A stretch of 15,332 nt of DNA from Desulfamplus sp. (lineage in GTDB: Bacteria; Desulfobacterota; Desulfobacteria; Desulfobacterales; Desulfobacteraceae): the NCBI GenBank assembly GCA_015232935.1, contig JADFYT010000020.1, positions 1 through 15,332 of the forward strand, written 5' to 3'. The notes below the pieces were generated by a model. It saw nothing but the letters and a program-made list of their open reading frames with translations. It was not told the DNA's origin and searched no databases. A program made the position numbers and the translations under genes. Of the stretch, positions 1 through 7,579 are shown in pieces (positions within the stretch are counted from its first letter, which is position 1; every line of letters starts with the position of its first letter).

Positions 1-1004
1 CTTTTCTGCCTTCAAAGATAAGCATTATTACATCTTCTGGAGGTGCTGCTGTTAGAGACATTATCAATGTATCTCAAAGGCGATTTCCCGGGATTCCTCT
101 GGAGGTTGTCCCTGTCAAAGTACAAGGAGATGGTGCGGATGTTGAGATCAAAAATGCCATCGAGCTTGTAAATAAAATGGCCGGATTAACCTCTGTGGTA
201 TCTGGCTTGCCCAAATATTCTGATCTGCCAAAAGACTCTGATCTGTCAAAAGATATGGTAATAATTATTGCTCGAGGTGGCGGTTCTCTTGAGGATCTTT
301 CAGCTTTCAATTCCGAGATTGTTGCAAGAGCTGTGTTTGAATCAGCGATTCCGGTAATATCGGCCGTAGGGCATGAAACTGACTTCACCATATGTGATTT
401 TGTCGCCGATCTTAGAGCACCAACACCTTCAGCAGCAGCGGAAATTGCTGTGCCTGAAAAAAAATCTCTCCTGAGAACCATTTTGACTTTACGTTATCGC
501 CTCACCGGCAAGTTCAAGCATAGGGTCGCAGAACTTGAAAAACAGGTAGACGGGTTTCGTTCAAGGCTCAAGAATCCTCTTTATAAGGTTCATGACATGC
601 GGTTTAAATCAGAAGAGCTTGAACAGCGTATGCTAAGCCGCATAACAGCAATATTAAAACATCATCAGGAGAGACTTGACTGGTTCACTCATTCACTACT
701 GTATGTGAACAGCCCTCAAAAAAGAATTGCGGAACTCAGACGTGAAACAGAGCGAGTCTCCAGGAGATTGGGTATTGCAATGTCAAGCATGATCGATACA
801 TACAGGACACAAGCTTTTGCCGTCAAATTAAAACTTGAAGCATTAAGTCCAATATCTGTTCTTGAAAGAGGATACAGCATAACCAGACATCTTGAAAATG
901 GCCAGATATTGACAAATGCGGCATATGCAGATCAAGGAGATGCGATAGAGGTTGTTCTTTCAAAGGGAAAAATGATCTGTCAAGTCAATAAAACAATATT
1001 ATAG
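1..1004 (+). CDS. xseA: Exodeoxyribonuclease VII large subunit (5' truncated)
   Basis: Large subunit of exonuclease VII, which with XseB degrades single-stranded DNA into oligonucleotides in the cytoplasm. The reading frame is open from base 3, so the gene begins before the window; about 333 residues are visible of a usual 400-450, and the N-terminal OB-fold is missing. Family motifs seen: ITSSGGAAVRDIINV near the left edge, PVKVQGDGA, ARGGGSLEDL, then SAVGHETDFTICDFVADLRAPTPSAAAE written as adjoining blocks, and a C-terminal SPISVLERGYSIT motif. Between the VQGDGA block and the GGGSLEDL block lies a three-unit six-residue repeat (SGLPKY, SDLPKD, SDLSKD; bases 201-254) not expected in the family. 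The middle is a long charged helical region, as usual. XseB follows 12 bp later, the normal pairing. Identity is secure. Confidence 0.96.
   Translation, partial: FLPSKISIITSSGGAAVRDIINVSQRRFPGIPLEVVPVKVQGDGADVEIKNAIELVNKMAGLTSVVSGLPKYSDLPKDSDLSKDMVIIIARGGGSLEDLSAFNSEIVARAVFESAIPVISAVGHETDFTICDFVADLRAPTPSAAAEIAVPEKKSLLRTILTLRYRLTGKFKHRVAELEKQVDGFRSRLKNPLYKVHDMRFKSEELEQRMLSRITAILKHHQERLDWFTHSLLYVNSPQKRIAELRRETERVSRRLGIAMSSMIDTYRTQAFAVKLKLEALSPISVLERGYSITRHLENGQILTNAAYADQGDAIEVVLSKGKMICQVNKTIL
201..254 (+). repeat. In-frame 18-bp tandem repeat (3 units) in xseA
   Basis: Three consecutive 18-bp units at 201-218, 219-236 and 237-254. Units 2 and 3 match at 16 of 18 bases; unit 1 is more diverged. 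They encode SGLPKY, SDLPKD and SDLSKD just before the conserved GGGSLEDL segment of XseA and keep the frame. Confidence 0.85.
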
Positions 1005-1016
1005 AGGTAAAACAGG

Positions 1017-1247
1017 ATGGTAAAGAAGAAGACTTTTGAGACATCCATGGAAGAACTTGAGGAGATTGTCAGAGAACTTGAGTCTGGCAATCTTCCTCTT
1101 GAAGAGGCAATAAAAAAATTCGAGATCGGTATGAACTGTTCAAGATTCTGCCTTGAAAAGTTAGATGAAACTGAAAAGAAAATTACTCTTCTCATGGCTG
1201 ATACTAATGGAGAGATAACTCAACAACCTTTTGACACAGACTCATAA
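1017..1247 (+). CDS. xseB: Exodeoxyribonuclease VII small subunit
   Basis: Small subunit of exonuclease VII; several copies bind each XseA and are needed for activity. The 76-aa product has the usual length and a recognisable pattern: FETSMEELEEIVRELESGNL, then PLEEAIKKFEIGM, then CLEKLDETEKKI. It is almost all helical, as the family is. The ATG at 1017 is preceded by GAGGT about 8 bases upstream, overlapping the end of xseA, which supports this start. The gene lies 12 bp after xseA and ends 5 bp before ispA, so the three are probably co-transcribed. The last ~10 residues (NGEITQQPFDTDS) are a polar tail of no known role. Confidence 0.95.
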   Translation: MVKKKTFETSMEELEEIVRELESGNLPLEEAIKKFEIGMNCSRFCLEKLDETEKKITLLMADTNGEITQQPFDTDS

Positions 1248-1252
1248 TTCAG

Positions 1253-2257
1253 ATGAATACCAAAAATTTCAACCTGTCAGAATACTTACATGAAAAACAA
1301 GGAATACTGGAGGAGTATCTGCACAGAATCATCCTCCAGTTTGACCAGGAAAAAGAGCTTGTTCAGGCAATGAAACACTCTTTGATGGCAGGTGGCAAGC
1401 GGTTGAGACCTGTGCTTGCAATGGCAACTGCCGAAGCTGCTGGAGAAGATTTCAGAATTGTTCTTCCGGCTGCCTGTGCAATTGAGATGATTCATACCTA
1501 CTCCTTGATTCACGATGATCTTCCGGCAATGGACAATGATGATTTGAGACGGGGAGTGCCTACATGCCATAAGGCATTTTCAGAGGCAACCGCTATTCTT
1601 GCGGGTGATGCCCTGCTCACTCACGCCTTTACAATCCTTTCAAAACCCGAACAGATCCTTTCATGGTCAAAATCCGGAAGCCAGCCTGTCTTTAAAATTA
1701 TTCCCGATCAATCAACTCTCCTGGAGCTTATATCAATTATCTCCGGTGCTGCCGGAGTTAATGGCATGGTTGAAGGGCAAATGATGGATATTCTTGCGGT
1801 AAAAGATGCTATCTGCCCTGCCCTTCAAATGCCTGCAAAAGCCTCCATCCGCCCCCCTGCCCTTCAATTGGATTATCTTGAAAGGCTGCACCACCTTAAA
1901 ACCGGCAGGATGATAATTGCAAGTGTGCAGTCTGGAGCCGTCTCTGCTGGAGCTGATCCGGGATTTTTCAAAATATTTACCCGCTACGCTGAAAAAATAG
2001 GACTTGCTTTTCAGGTAACGGATGACATTTTGAATGTTGAAGGGGATCCGGCAATAATGGGCAAATCAGCCGGTTCAGACAAGTTGAATGACAAGCTGAC
2101 CTTCCCTGCCCTGCTCGGCCTTGAGGAGTCTAAACAATTTGCGTCCAGACTTGTTGGGGAGGCTATTGACGCATTATCCCTGTTGCCATTTGATTTTCAG
2201 GAACGTGCCCTGCCCCTTGAAGCCATTGCCGAATACATACTGAAACGTAAAAAGTAA
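1253..2257 (+). CDS. ispA: Polyprenyl (geranyl/farnesyl) diphosphate synthase
   Basis: Head-to-tail prenyltransferase that condenses isopentenyl diphosphate with allylic diphosphates to make farnesyl (or geranylgeranyl) diphosphate in the cytosol. Visible motifs: GGKRLRP at 47-53 (IPP binding), the first aspartate-rich motif DDLPAMD at 88-94 with the four-residue spacing of bacterial short-chain enzymes, followed by RRG, KTGRM near 216-220, and the second motif FQVTDDILN near 253-261. The last position of this second motif is Asn where Asp is usual. At 334 aa it is about 35 residues longer than typical; extra sequence lies near residues 132-158 and 183-203, the latter carrying a duplicated PALQ from a 13-bp direct repeat. 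There is no strong ribosome site; the 5-bp gap after xseB suggests translational coupling. dxs lies 13 bp downstream, putting two isoprenoid steps together. Product chain length cannot be decided from sequence alone. Confidence 0.93.
   Translation: MNTKNFNLSEYLHEKQGILEEYLHRIILQFDQEKELVQAMKHSLMAGGKRLRPVLAMATAEAAGEDFRIVLPAACAIEMIHTYSLIHDDLPAMDNDDLRRGVPTCHKAFSEATAILAGDALLTHAFTILSKPEQILSWSKSGSQPVFKIIPDQSTLLELISIISGAAGVNGMVEGQMMDILAVKDAICPALQMPAKASIRPPALQLDYLERLHHLKTGRMIIASVQSGAVSAGADPGFFKIFTRYAEKIGLAFQVTDDILNVEGDPAIMGKSAGSDKLNDKLTFPALLGLEESKQFASRLVGEAIDALSLLPFDFQERALPLEAIAEYILKRKK
1816..1867 (+). repeat. 13-bp direct repeat at 39-bp offset inside ispA
   Basis: The 13 bases CCCTGCCCTTCAA occur at 1816-1828 and again at 1855-1867. 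The 39-bp offset is exactly 13 codons, so the protein reads PALQ, nine residues, PALQ. It sits where family members have a short loop before the RxxHxxKT helix, so the segment looks like an in-frame expansion. Confidence 0.75.
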
Positions 2258-2270
2258 CCTTGAGGAGAAA

Positions 2271-4310
2271 TTGTCGTTGACTTTGCTTAGCAGCATTAAA
2301 ACAGGCCATGACCTTAAAAAACTTTCCAGGCATGAATTGCCTGCCCTTGCACGGGATATCCGTGAAAGAATTATTTCCGTTGTATCAAAAAGGGGGGGAC
2401 ACCTTGCATCCAGTCTCGGAGTTGTTGAGCTTACATTAGCCATCCATTATGTTTTTGACATTCCATCAGACAGTCTTATATGGGATGTCGGCCATCAGGC
2501 ATATGCCCATAAACTCCTGACAGGAAGATGTGACCGTTTTGATTCTTTACGTACTTTCAGGGGGATATCAGGCTTTACCAAAAGAAGTGAGAGCCCGTGT
2601 GACGCTTTTACTGTAGGTCACAGCAGCACATCAATTTCCGCGGGTCTTGGAATATCAGTTGCAAAATACCTAAAACAGGATCGCTCCAAGGTTATATCTG
2701 TGATCGGGGATGGTTCCATGACAGCAGGTCTTGCCTATGAAGGGATGAATCAGGCAGGTGATGCCAACAGGGATCTCATTGTTATCCTCAATGACAATGA
2801 GATGTCCATATCTGAAAATGTGGGTGCCCTCTCCTCTTTTTTGAGCCGAACGCTTTCCGCAAATTATCTTCAAAATATGAAAAAGGATTTTGGTTCCTTT
2901 TTAAAATCACTGCCCGGAATCGGAGATGACATATATCGTATTGCAAAAAAATCGGAAAACTCCTTCAAGACTTTCGTAACTCCCGGGATGTTGTTTGAAG
3001 CATTTAATTTTGACTATTTTGGCCCTATTAACGGACATCGTCTGAATCATCTTATCGATATAATGGAGAACATAAAGCAACTTAACAAACCGGTTCTTCT
3101 TCATGTAACAACAATAAAAGGCAAAGGATATGAACCCGCTGAAAAAAATCCGGTCTATTTTCACGGGGTCGGCTCTTTTGATATCAATACAGGCAACAGT
3201 GCAAGTTTCAGTAACAAGGTCAATACCAGTCTAAAAGCCAATAAAAGTTTGAATTCAGGTAACAGTTCGCAAGCAAGTGCCAGTCAATCCGGTCAAGCAA
3301 GTGCCAGTGAACCATGCAAAAACAGGGCTGATGCTATTCCGACCTATACGGAAGTTTTTGGCAGAACCATGATTGAGCTGGCCAGGCATGATAAAAGAGT
3401 TGTGGCGATAACCGCTGCAATGCCCGAAGGAACAGGGTTGACCAGGTTTGCGGAGCGGTTTCCCGAACGTTTTTTTGATGTAGGTATTGCTGAACAGCAC
3501 GCGGTTACATTTGCCGCGGGAATGGCTTCCCAGGGTATGAAACCGGTAGTAGCAATTTATTCTACATTCATGCAAAGAGCTTATGATCAGATTCTCCATG
3601 ATGTCTGTATTGACGCACATCATGTTGTCTTTGCTCTGGACAGGGGCGGAATTGTGGGTGAAGATGGCCCTACCCATCACGGTCTTTTTGACTATGCGTA
3701 TCTAAGAAACATACCTAATATGACAATAATGGCCCCCAAGGATGAACATGAACTGGCTGCCATGCTCAAGAAGGCGATTGACCATGACGGGCCCATTGCC
3801 ATCCGTTATCCCAGAGGCAAAGGTGAAGGTGCTCTTGATTATTCTGCTTCTGGAGGTCTTGATTGTTCTGCTTCTACAAGGTGCATTGAAATTGGTAAGG
3901 CAGAGTTATTACGTGATGGAGAGGATCTGTTGATTCTTGCTGCAGGAAGATCTGTCCAGGACTCCATCAAGGCGATTGCGGAACTTGAACAGAAAAATAT
4001 CTCCACAGCCCTTGTTAATATCAGGTTTATAAAGCCGCTTGATGAAGATATGATACTTAAAATGGCAAAAAAAATTCATAACATTATTACAGTTGAAGAG
4101 CATGTGCTTGACGCGGGCTTTGGCAGTGCTGTTCTTGAACTTCTGGCAGACAAAGGGCTTTTTGGCGGTGGTGTCAAATACAGAATTAAAAGGATCGGCA
4201 TCAGGGATAAATTTATTGAGCATGGCCATCAGGATCTTCTCAGGGCAGAGTATAATATAGATGCACCAGCTATTATTGCAGGTGCAATGGAAATTTTAAG
4301 TGATTATTAA
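2271..4310 (+). CDS. dxs: 1-deoxy-D-xylulose-5-phosphate synthase
   Basis: Thiamine-diphosphate enzyme that joins pyruvate and glyceraldehyde 3-phosphate to 1-deoxyxylulose 5-phosphate, the first step of the MEP isoprenoid pathway and also a source for thiamine and pyridoxal. Visible: GGHLASSLG at 42-50, GHQAYAHK at 74-81, the ThDP motif GDGSMTAG at 147 with its NDN at 174-176, FGPING at 250-255 (GPIDG is usual), FHGVG at 298, the catalytic-Glu block DVGIAEQHAV with E408, and GEDGPTHHG at 463-471. Length is 679 aa against a usual 620-640. The excess lies in a Ser/Asn-rich linker (about 305-350) between the first two domains and in a duplicated segment near 522-537; both contain DNA direct repeats. 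The start is TTG: GAGGAG at 2262-2267 lies 3 bases before TTG 2271 and 9 before TTG 2277, so the true start may be two codons later. ispA ends 13 bp upstream. Confidence 0.96.
   Translation: MSLTLLSSIKTGHDLKKLSRHELPALARDIRERIISVVSKRGGHLASSLGVVELTLAIHYVFDIPSDSLIWDVGHQAYAHKLLTGRCDRFDSLRTFRGISGFTKRSESPCDAFTVGHSSTSISAGLGISVAKYLKQDRSKVISVIGDGSMTAGLAYEGMNQAGDANRDLIVILNDNEMSISENVGALSSFLSRTLSANYLQNMKKDFGSFLKSLPGIGDDIYRIAKKSENSFKTFVTPGMLFEAFNFDYFGPINGHRLNHLIDIMENIKQLNKPVLLHVTTIKGKGYEPAEKNPVYFHGVGSFDINTGNSASFSNKVNTSLKANKSLNSGNSSQASASQSGQASASEPCKNRADAIPTYTEVFGRTMIELARHDKRVVAITAAMPEGTGLTRFAERFPERFFDVGIAEQHAVTFAAGMASQGMKPVVAIYSTFMQRAYDQILHDVCIDAHHVVFALDRGGIVGEDGPTHHGLFDYAYLRNIPNMTIMAPKDEHELAAMLKKAIDHDGPIAIRYPRGKGEGALDYSASGGLDCSASTRCIEIGKAELLRDGEDLLILAAGRSVQDSIKAIAELEQKNISTALVNIRFIKPLDEDMILKMAKKIHNIITVEEHVLDAGFGSAVLELLADKGLFGGGVKYRIKRIGIRDKFIEHGHQDLLRAEYNIDAPAIIAGAMEILSDY
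3270..3308 (+). repeat. 15-bp direct repeat with 24-bp period in dxs linker
   Basis: CAAGCAAGTGCCAGT is found at 3270-3284 and exactly again at 3294-3308, offset 24 bp (8 codons). It encodes two QASAS blocks in a low-complexity Ser/Asn/Ala linker (residues about 305-350) that interrupts the otherwise conserved DXS sequence. Confidence 0.85.
3834..3881 (+). repeat. 24-bp tandem duplication in dxs
   Basis: Units at 3834-3857 and 3858-3881. The first 18 bases match at 17 positions and the remaining six are diverged. They encode LDYSASGG followed by LDCSASTR, inserted after the conserved IRYPRGKGEG segment of DXS, a loop that is normally short. Confidence 0.85.
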
Positions 4311-4332
4311 GTGATTAAAGTGGCTATAAAAA

Positions 4333-5094
4333 TTGAATAAGACTGCTAAAATACGTCTGGATACCCTTCTTGTTGAAAAGGGTCTGGTACAATCGCGTGA
4401 AAGGGCTCGTGCACTTATAATGGCAGGAACGATTCTGGTTAATGGTCTCCTTGTTGACAAAGCTGGAACAAAAGTGGAAACTGATGCACAAATTTCCATC
4501 AAGGGCGAGGATATCCCCTATGTAAGCAGAGGGGGGCTCAAACTTGCAAGGGCACTTGCTTGTCTTCAACTTGATGTCAATGGTATGACATGCCTTGATA
4601 TCGGAGCCTCAACCGGGGGTTTTACAGACTGTCTCTTGCAGGCAGGTGCGGCAAAAGTATATGCGGTTGATGTTGGATATGGACAGATGGACTGGTCGTT
4701 ACGACAAAATCCCAGGGTTGAATTGATTGAAAGAACAAATATCCGGTATATGCCCTATGAAGCCATCGGTCGAACTGTGGATCTGATAGTTATTGACACA
4801 TCATTCATCTCCCTGAAAATAGTTGTTCCCGCGGCTGAAAAATTCATGACCCTTGATACGACAACCCTTGCTCTTGTCAAACCTCAGTTCGAGGCCGGCA
4901 AAAAGAGGATAGGTAAGGGAGGCGTTATTCGGGATTCTGGTATAAGGGGGGAGATAGTAAAAGAGATTGAACTTTTTTTCAGGCAGAGGGGATATGAGAC
5001 AGGTGACATTATTGAATCTCCTGTGAGGGGACAAAAAGGAAATGTTGAATATATCATATCGATGAAATATTTATTCAGGCAACAAGATCAATAA
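4333..5094 (+). CDS. tlyA: TlyA family rRNA (cytidine-2'-O)-methyltransferase
   Basis: S4-domain methyltransferase; characterised TlyA proteins 2'-O-methylate cytidines of 16S and sometimes 23S rRNA, and some relatives are described as hemolysins. Residues 8-65 form the S4 RNA-binding domain (RLDTLLVEKGLVQSRERARA, then LIMAGTILVNG). The FtsJ-like domain shows SRGGLKL at 65-71, the SAM-binding DIGASTGGFTD at 89-99, AVDVGYGQ at 111-118, DTSFISL at 155-161 and LVKPQFE at 181-187. K70, D155, K183 and E239 occupy the places of the family's K-D-K-E catalytic tetrad. Length (253 aa) is normal. The start is TTG at 4333; an in-frame stop at 4327 excludes anything earlier and the ribosome site is weak. 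dxs ends 22 bp upstream. Which cytidine it modifies cannot be told. Confidence 0.93.
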   Translation: MNKTAKIRLDTLLVEKGLVQSRERARALIMAGTILVNGLLVDKAGTKVETDAQISIKGEDIPYVSRGGLKLARALACLQLDVNGMTCLDIGASTGGFTDCLLQAGAAKVYAVDVGYGQMDWSLRQNPRVELIERTNIRYMPYEAIGRTVDLIVIDTSFISLKIVVPAAEKFMTLDTTTLALVKPQFEAGKKRIGKGGVIRDSGIRGEIVKEIELFFRQRGYETGDIIESPVRGQKGNVEYIISMKYLFRQQDQ

Positions 5095-5167
5095 ATGGAA
5101 AGAGACATGCAATAATATATTGAACAAAACCTGATGTTGTTTATTACTTAATTGAAAAGGAGCTGTA

Positions 5168-7237
5168 ATGACTGAACAAATCGCAAAAATGAGAAATGTC
5201 GCTCTGGCTGGCCATGGGGGTGCGGGTAAAACTTCTCTGGCTGAGGCAATGCTTTTTAAAGCCGGGGTAACCAACCGCTTTGGAAAGGTGGAAGAAGGCA
5301 ATACCGCTATGGATTTCCAGCCGGAAGAAGTTAGAAAACAGCAAAGTGTGAGCAGTGCTTTTCATAAATACACCTGGAAAAAACATGAAGTGTCTATCAT
5401 GGATACTCCTGGAGACCAGAATTTTGTCTCTGCTGCCACAACATGTATTCCAGGGGCGGACAGCGTCATAATGGTCATTGACGGCGTGGATGGTCCAAGT
5501 GCAATGACCGAGGTAGTTTCCGCCTGTGTCGATAAATACAATCTTCCTTCAGTGCTTTTCATTAACAAAATGGACAGAGAGAGGGCAAATATCCAGACTG
5601 CTGTTGAGGCTTGTGAAAAAAGCCTCAACAAAAAAGCCATTATTGTTCAACTGCCCATTGGTTCGGAATCTGATTTCCAGGGGATTGTGGATATATTGTC
5701 CGGCAAGGCCTATCTTTATGGCCAGGATGGTAAACTCACTGTTTCCGATGTTCCTGAATCCATGGTGGATGATGTTGAATCTGCCCGAGAATCTTTTGTG
5801 GAGAATATAGCAGAACTGGATGACACACTGCTGGAAAAATACCTTGAAGGAGAGACCCTTTCAGAAGCGGATCTGATAAAAACTTTCCGAAAGGGAATTC
5901 TCGCCTGTGCATTTTCCCCTGTTCTGTGCGGATCAGCGACAAAGCTGATAGGAATAGAACTTCTGTTTGATTTTATCAATAACGCCCTGCCCTCCCCTCT
6001 TGATCGTGGCTCATGGATTGCCAGAGACAAAAAAGGCCAGGAGTTTGAAATTAACCCTGATCCTGATGCCCCATTCTACGGTTTTGTATTTAACACCATT
6101 GTAGATCCCTATGCTGGAAGACTTTCTGTTTTTAGAGTTATTTCCGGAAAACTTGGCAAAGAGGGAACCTTCCTCAATGTCAACAAGGATGCCAAGGAGA
6201 GGTTTACGCAGCTTCTTGAAATTCTCGGAAAAGAGCAAAAACCCATTACAGAAGCACTTCCTGGTGCCGTTGTCGCAGTTGCAAAGCTCAAAGAGACATT
6301 CACGGGTGACACTATAAGCGGGGACAAAGAGATCTGTTTTGATGCTCCAGAACCAATGCCGCCTGTTATCTCCTTTGCCGTATCCTCAAAAAACAAGGGA
6401 GAGGATGACAAGGTTCATGGTGCTTTAAGAAAAATAATGGAAGAGGATACAGGCCTTCAGCTCAGGCGGGAAATTGAAACAAACGAGACTATCCTTTCAG
6501 GTCGCGGCCTTGTTCACATTGAGACCACCATTGAAAAGATCAAACGCAAATTCAATGTAGATATGGAGATCAGCACACCCAAAGTACCTTACAGAGAGAC
6601 CTTCAAGAAAAAAATCAGGGTGCAGGGACGCCATAAAAAACAGTCAGGCGGCCATGGCCAGTTCGGTGATTGCTGGATCGTTCTTGAACCAGGAGCCAAA
6701 GGCAGCGGATTTGAGTTTATAGACAAGATTGTTGGCGGCTCGATTCCAAAAACATACATTCCGGCAGTTGAGAAGGGAGTTGTTGAGTCATCGCAGAAAG
6801 GAATTCTGGCTGGATTTCCCTGTGTGGATTTCAAGGTAACTGTTGATGATGGAAGTTATCATTCTGTTGACTCGTCGGAAATGGCATTCAAGATGGCAGG
6901 CTCCATTGCTTTTAAAAAGGCTGCCGAGCAGGCAAATGCAACGCTTCTTGAGCCTATAATGAAAATATCCATTGTAGTGCCCGAAGAGTTTACAGGGGAT
7001 ATAATGGGAGATCTCAACTCCAGGCGCGGCAGAGTGCTTGGAATGGATACAGAGGGCAGCAAACAGGTTATAAACGCCAATGTGCCAATGGCCGAGATAT
7101 TGAGGTATGCACCTGATCTTAGATCCATGACCGGTGGCCGTGGTACTTTTACCCTGGACTTTGACCATTATGATGAGGTTCCAGGAGATATAGCTGCAAA
7201 AGTGATTGAGAGAATCAAGGCAGAGAGAGAAGAGTAG
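5168..7237 (+). CDS. fusA: Elongation factor G-like GTPase (EF-G-2 type)
   Basis: Translational GTPase of the EF-G family, 689 aa with all five domains. G1 is GHGGAGKT at 15-22, G3 DTPGDQNF at 79-86, G4 NKMD at 133-136, with GSATK as the G5-like segment. Domain IV contains GGHGQFGDCWIV and the C-terminal domain ends with SMTGGRGTFTLDFDHY. The N-terminus (NRFGKVEEGNTAMDFQPEE) and the GH.G.GKT P-loop match the EF-G-2 (FusA2-like) branch rather than the canonical str-operon EF-G, and the gene is not next to rpsL, rpsG or tuf. In the G3 motif Asp replaces the His that normally activates water in DTPGH. AAAGGAG lies 5 bases before the ATG, an ideal site. The 73-bp gap after tlyA contains TTGAAC (5120-5125) and TATTAC (5142-5147), a possible weak promoter. 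It may be a paralogue with an altered role; the symbol is used in the broad sense. Confidence 0.9.
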   Translation: MTEQIAKMRNVALAGHGGAGKTSLAEAMLFKAGVTNRFGKVEEGNTAMDFQPEEVRKQQSVSSAFHKYTWKKHEVSIMDTPGDQNFVSAATTCIPGADSVIMVIDGVDGPSAMTEVVSACVDKYNLPSVLFINKMDRERANIQTAVEACEKSLNKKAIIVQLPIGSESDFQGIVDILSGKAYLYGQDGKLTVSDVPESMVDDVESARESFVENIAELDDTLLEKYLEGETLSEADLIKTFRKGILACAFSPVLCGSATKLIGIELLFDFINNALPSPLDRGSWIARDKKGQEFEINPDPDAPFYGFVFNTIVDPYAGRLSVFRVISGKLGKEGTFLNVNKDAKERFTQLLEILGKEQKPITEALPGAVVAVAKLKETFTGDTISGDKEICFDAPEPMPPVISFAVSSKNKGEDDKVHGALRKIMEEDTGLQLRREIETNETILSGRGLVHIETTIEKIKRKFNVDMEISTPKVPYRETFKKKIRVQGRHKKQSGGHGQFGDCWIVLEPGAKGSGFEFIDKIVGGSIPKTYIPAVEKGVVESSQKGILAGFPCVDFKVTVDDGSYHSVDSSEMAFKMAGSIAFKKAAEQANATLLEPIMKISIVVPEEFTGDIMGDLNSRRGRVLGMDTEGSKQVINANVPMAEILRYAPDLRSMTGGRGTFTLDFDHYDEVPGDIAAKVIERIKAEREE

Positions 7238-7269
7238 TTTTTTTCTGAGGTTTGATAAGTTGAGCATAT

Positions 7270-7300
7270 GTAGAGCCTGGATGTATAAAACAGGCTCTAC
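7270..7300 (+). terminator. 10-bp perfect hairpin after the EF-G gene
   Basis: GTAGAGCCTG at 7270-7279 is exactly complementary to CAGGCTCTAC at 7291-7300 with an 11-base loop. It lies 33 bp after the EF-G stop codon, the expected place for a transcript end. No T-run follows on either strand, so it is not a textbook intrinsic terminator; it could instead be a 3'-end stabiliser or a leader structure for the next gene. Confidence 0.45.
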
Positions 7301-7308
7301 CTGTCTGG

Positions 7309-7336
7309 AACAGTGGCATTTTTCAACGGCACTGTT
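7309..7336 (+). other. 7-bp inverted repeat in the spacer before the 95-aa gene
   Basis: AACAGTG (7309-7315) pairs with CACTGTT (7330-7336) around a 14-base loop, only 8 bp after the larger hairpin. Such a stem can arise by chance; its closeness to the first hairpin is the only reason to note it. Confidence 0.3.
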
Positions 7337-7360
7337 GAGACCCTTGTTGAAATCCCTGGA

Positions 7361-7579
7361 ATGAATCAGTTGCTTTCACTGCTCAAGAAAAATTCTATCC
7401 TGGTCGATATGACAATCAAACAAAATTTTTTATTGCTCAGGAATTTTATTGCACGGGAATTTGAATCAGGCAACAATTGCAGCCAGTCTGCCTATATTCA
7501 GGAGAGACATTATGGAAATAGTTATTGGAGCAGTATCCAGGGTAGGTGCCCCTATGAAAAAAATGGATGCCAACGATAA
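7361..7579 (+). CDS. Possible small ORF, unrecognised
   Basis: A 72-codon ORF with an ATG at 7361; the same frame is open from a GTG at 7313. Its first half (MNQLLSLLKKNSILVDMTIK and onward to the FIAREFE segment) is amphipathic and helix-like. Its second half overlaps the start of the better supported 95-aa gene in another frame and has no clear pattern. No convincing ribosome-binding site precedes either start. It may be a remnant of a gene or chance; I do not recognise it. Confidence 0.18.
   Translation: MNQLLSLLKKNSILVDMTIKQNFLLLRNFIAREFESGNNCSQSAYIQERHYGNSYWSSIQGRCPYEKNGCQR

Noticed and set aside
3255..3680. 141-aa ORF on - within dxs
   Set aside because: It lies opposite the conserved ThDP-enzyme frame, without a start signal or motif; its own repeat (FTGTCLTGLTGTCL) is just the antisense reading of the QASAS repeat.
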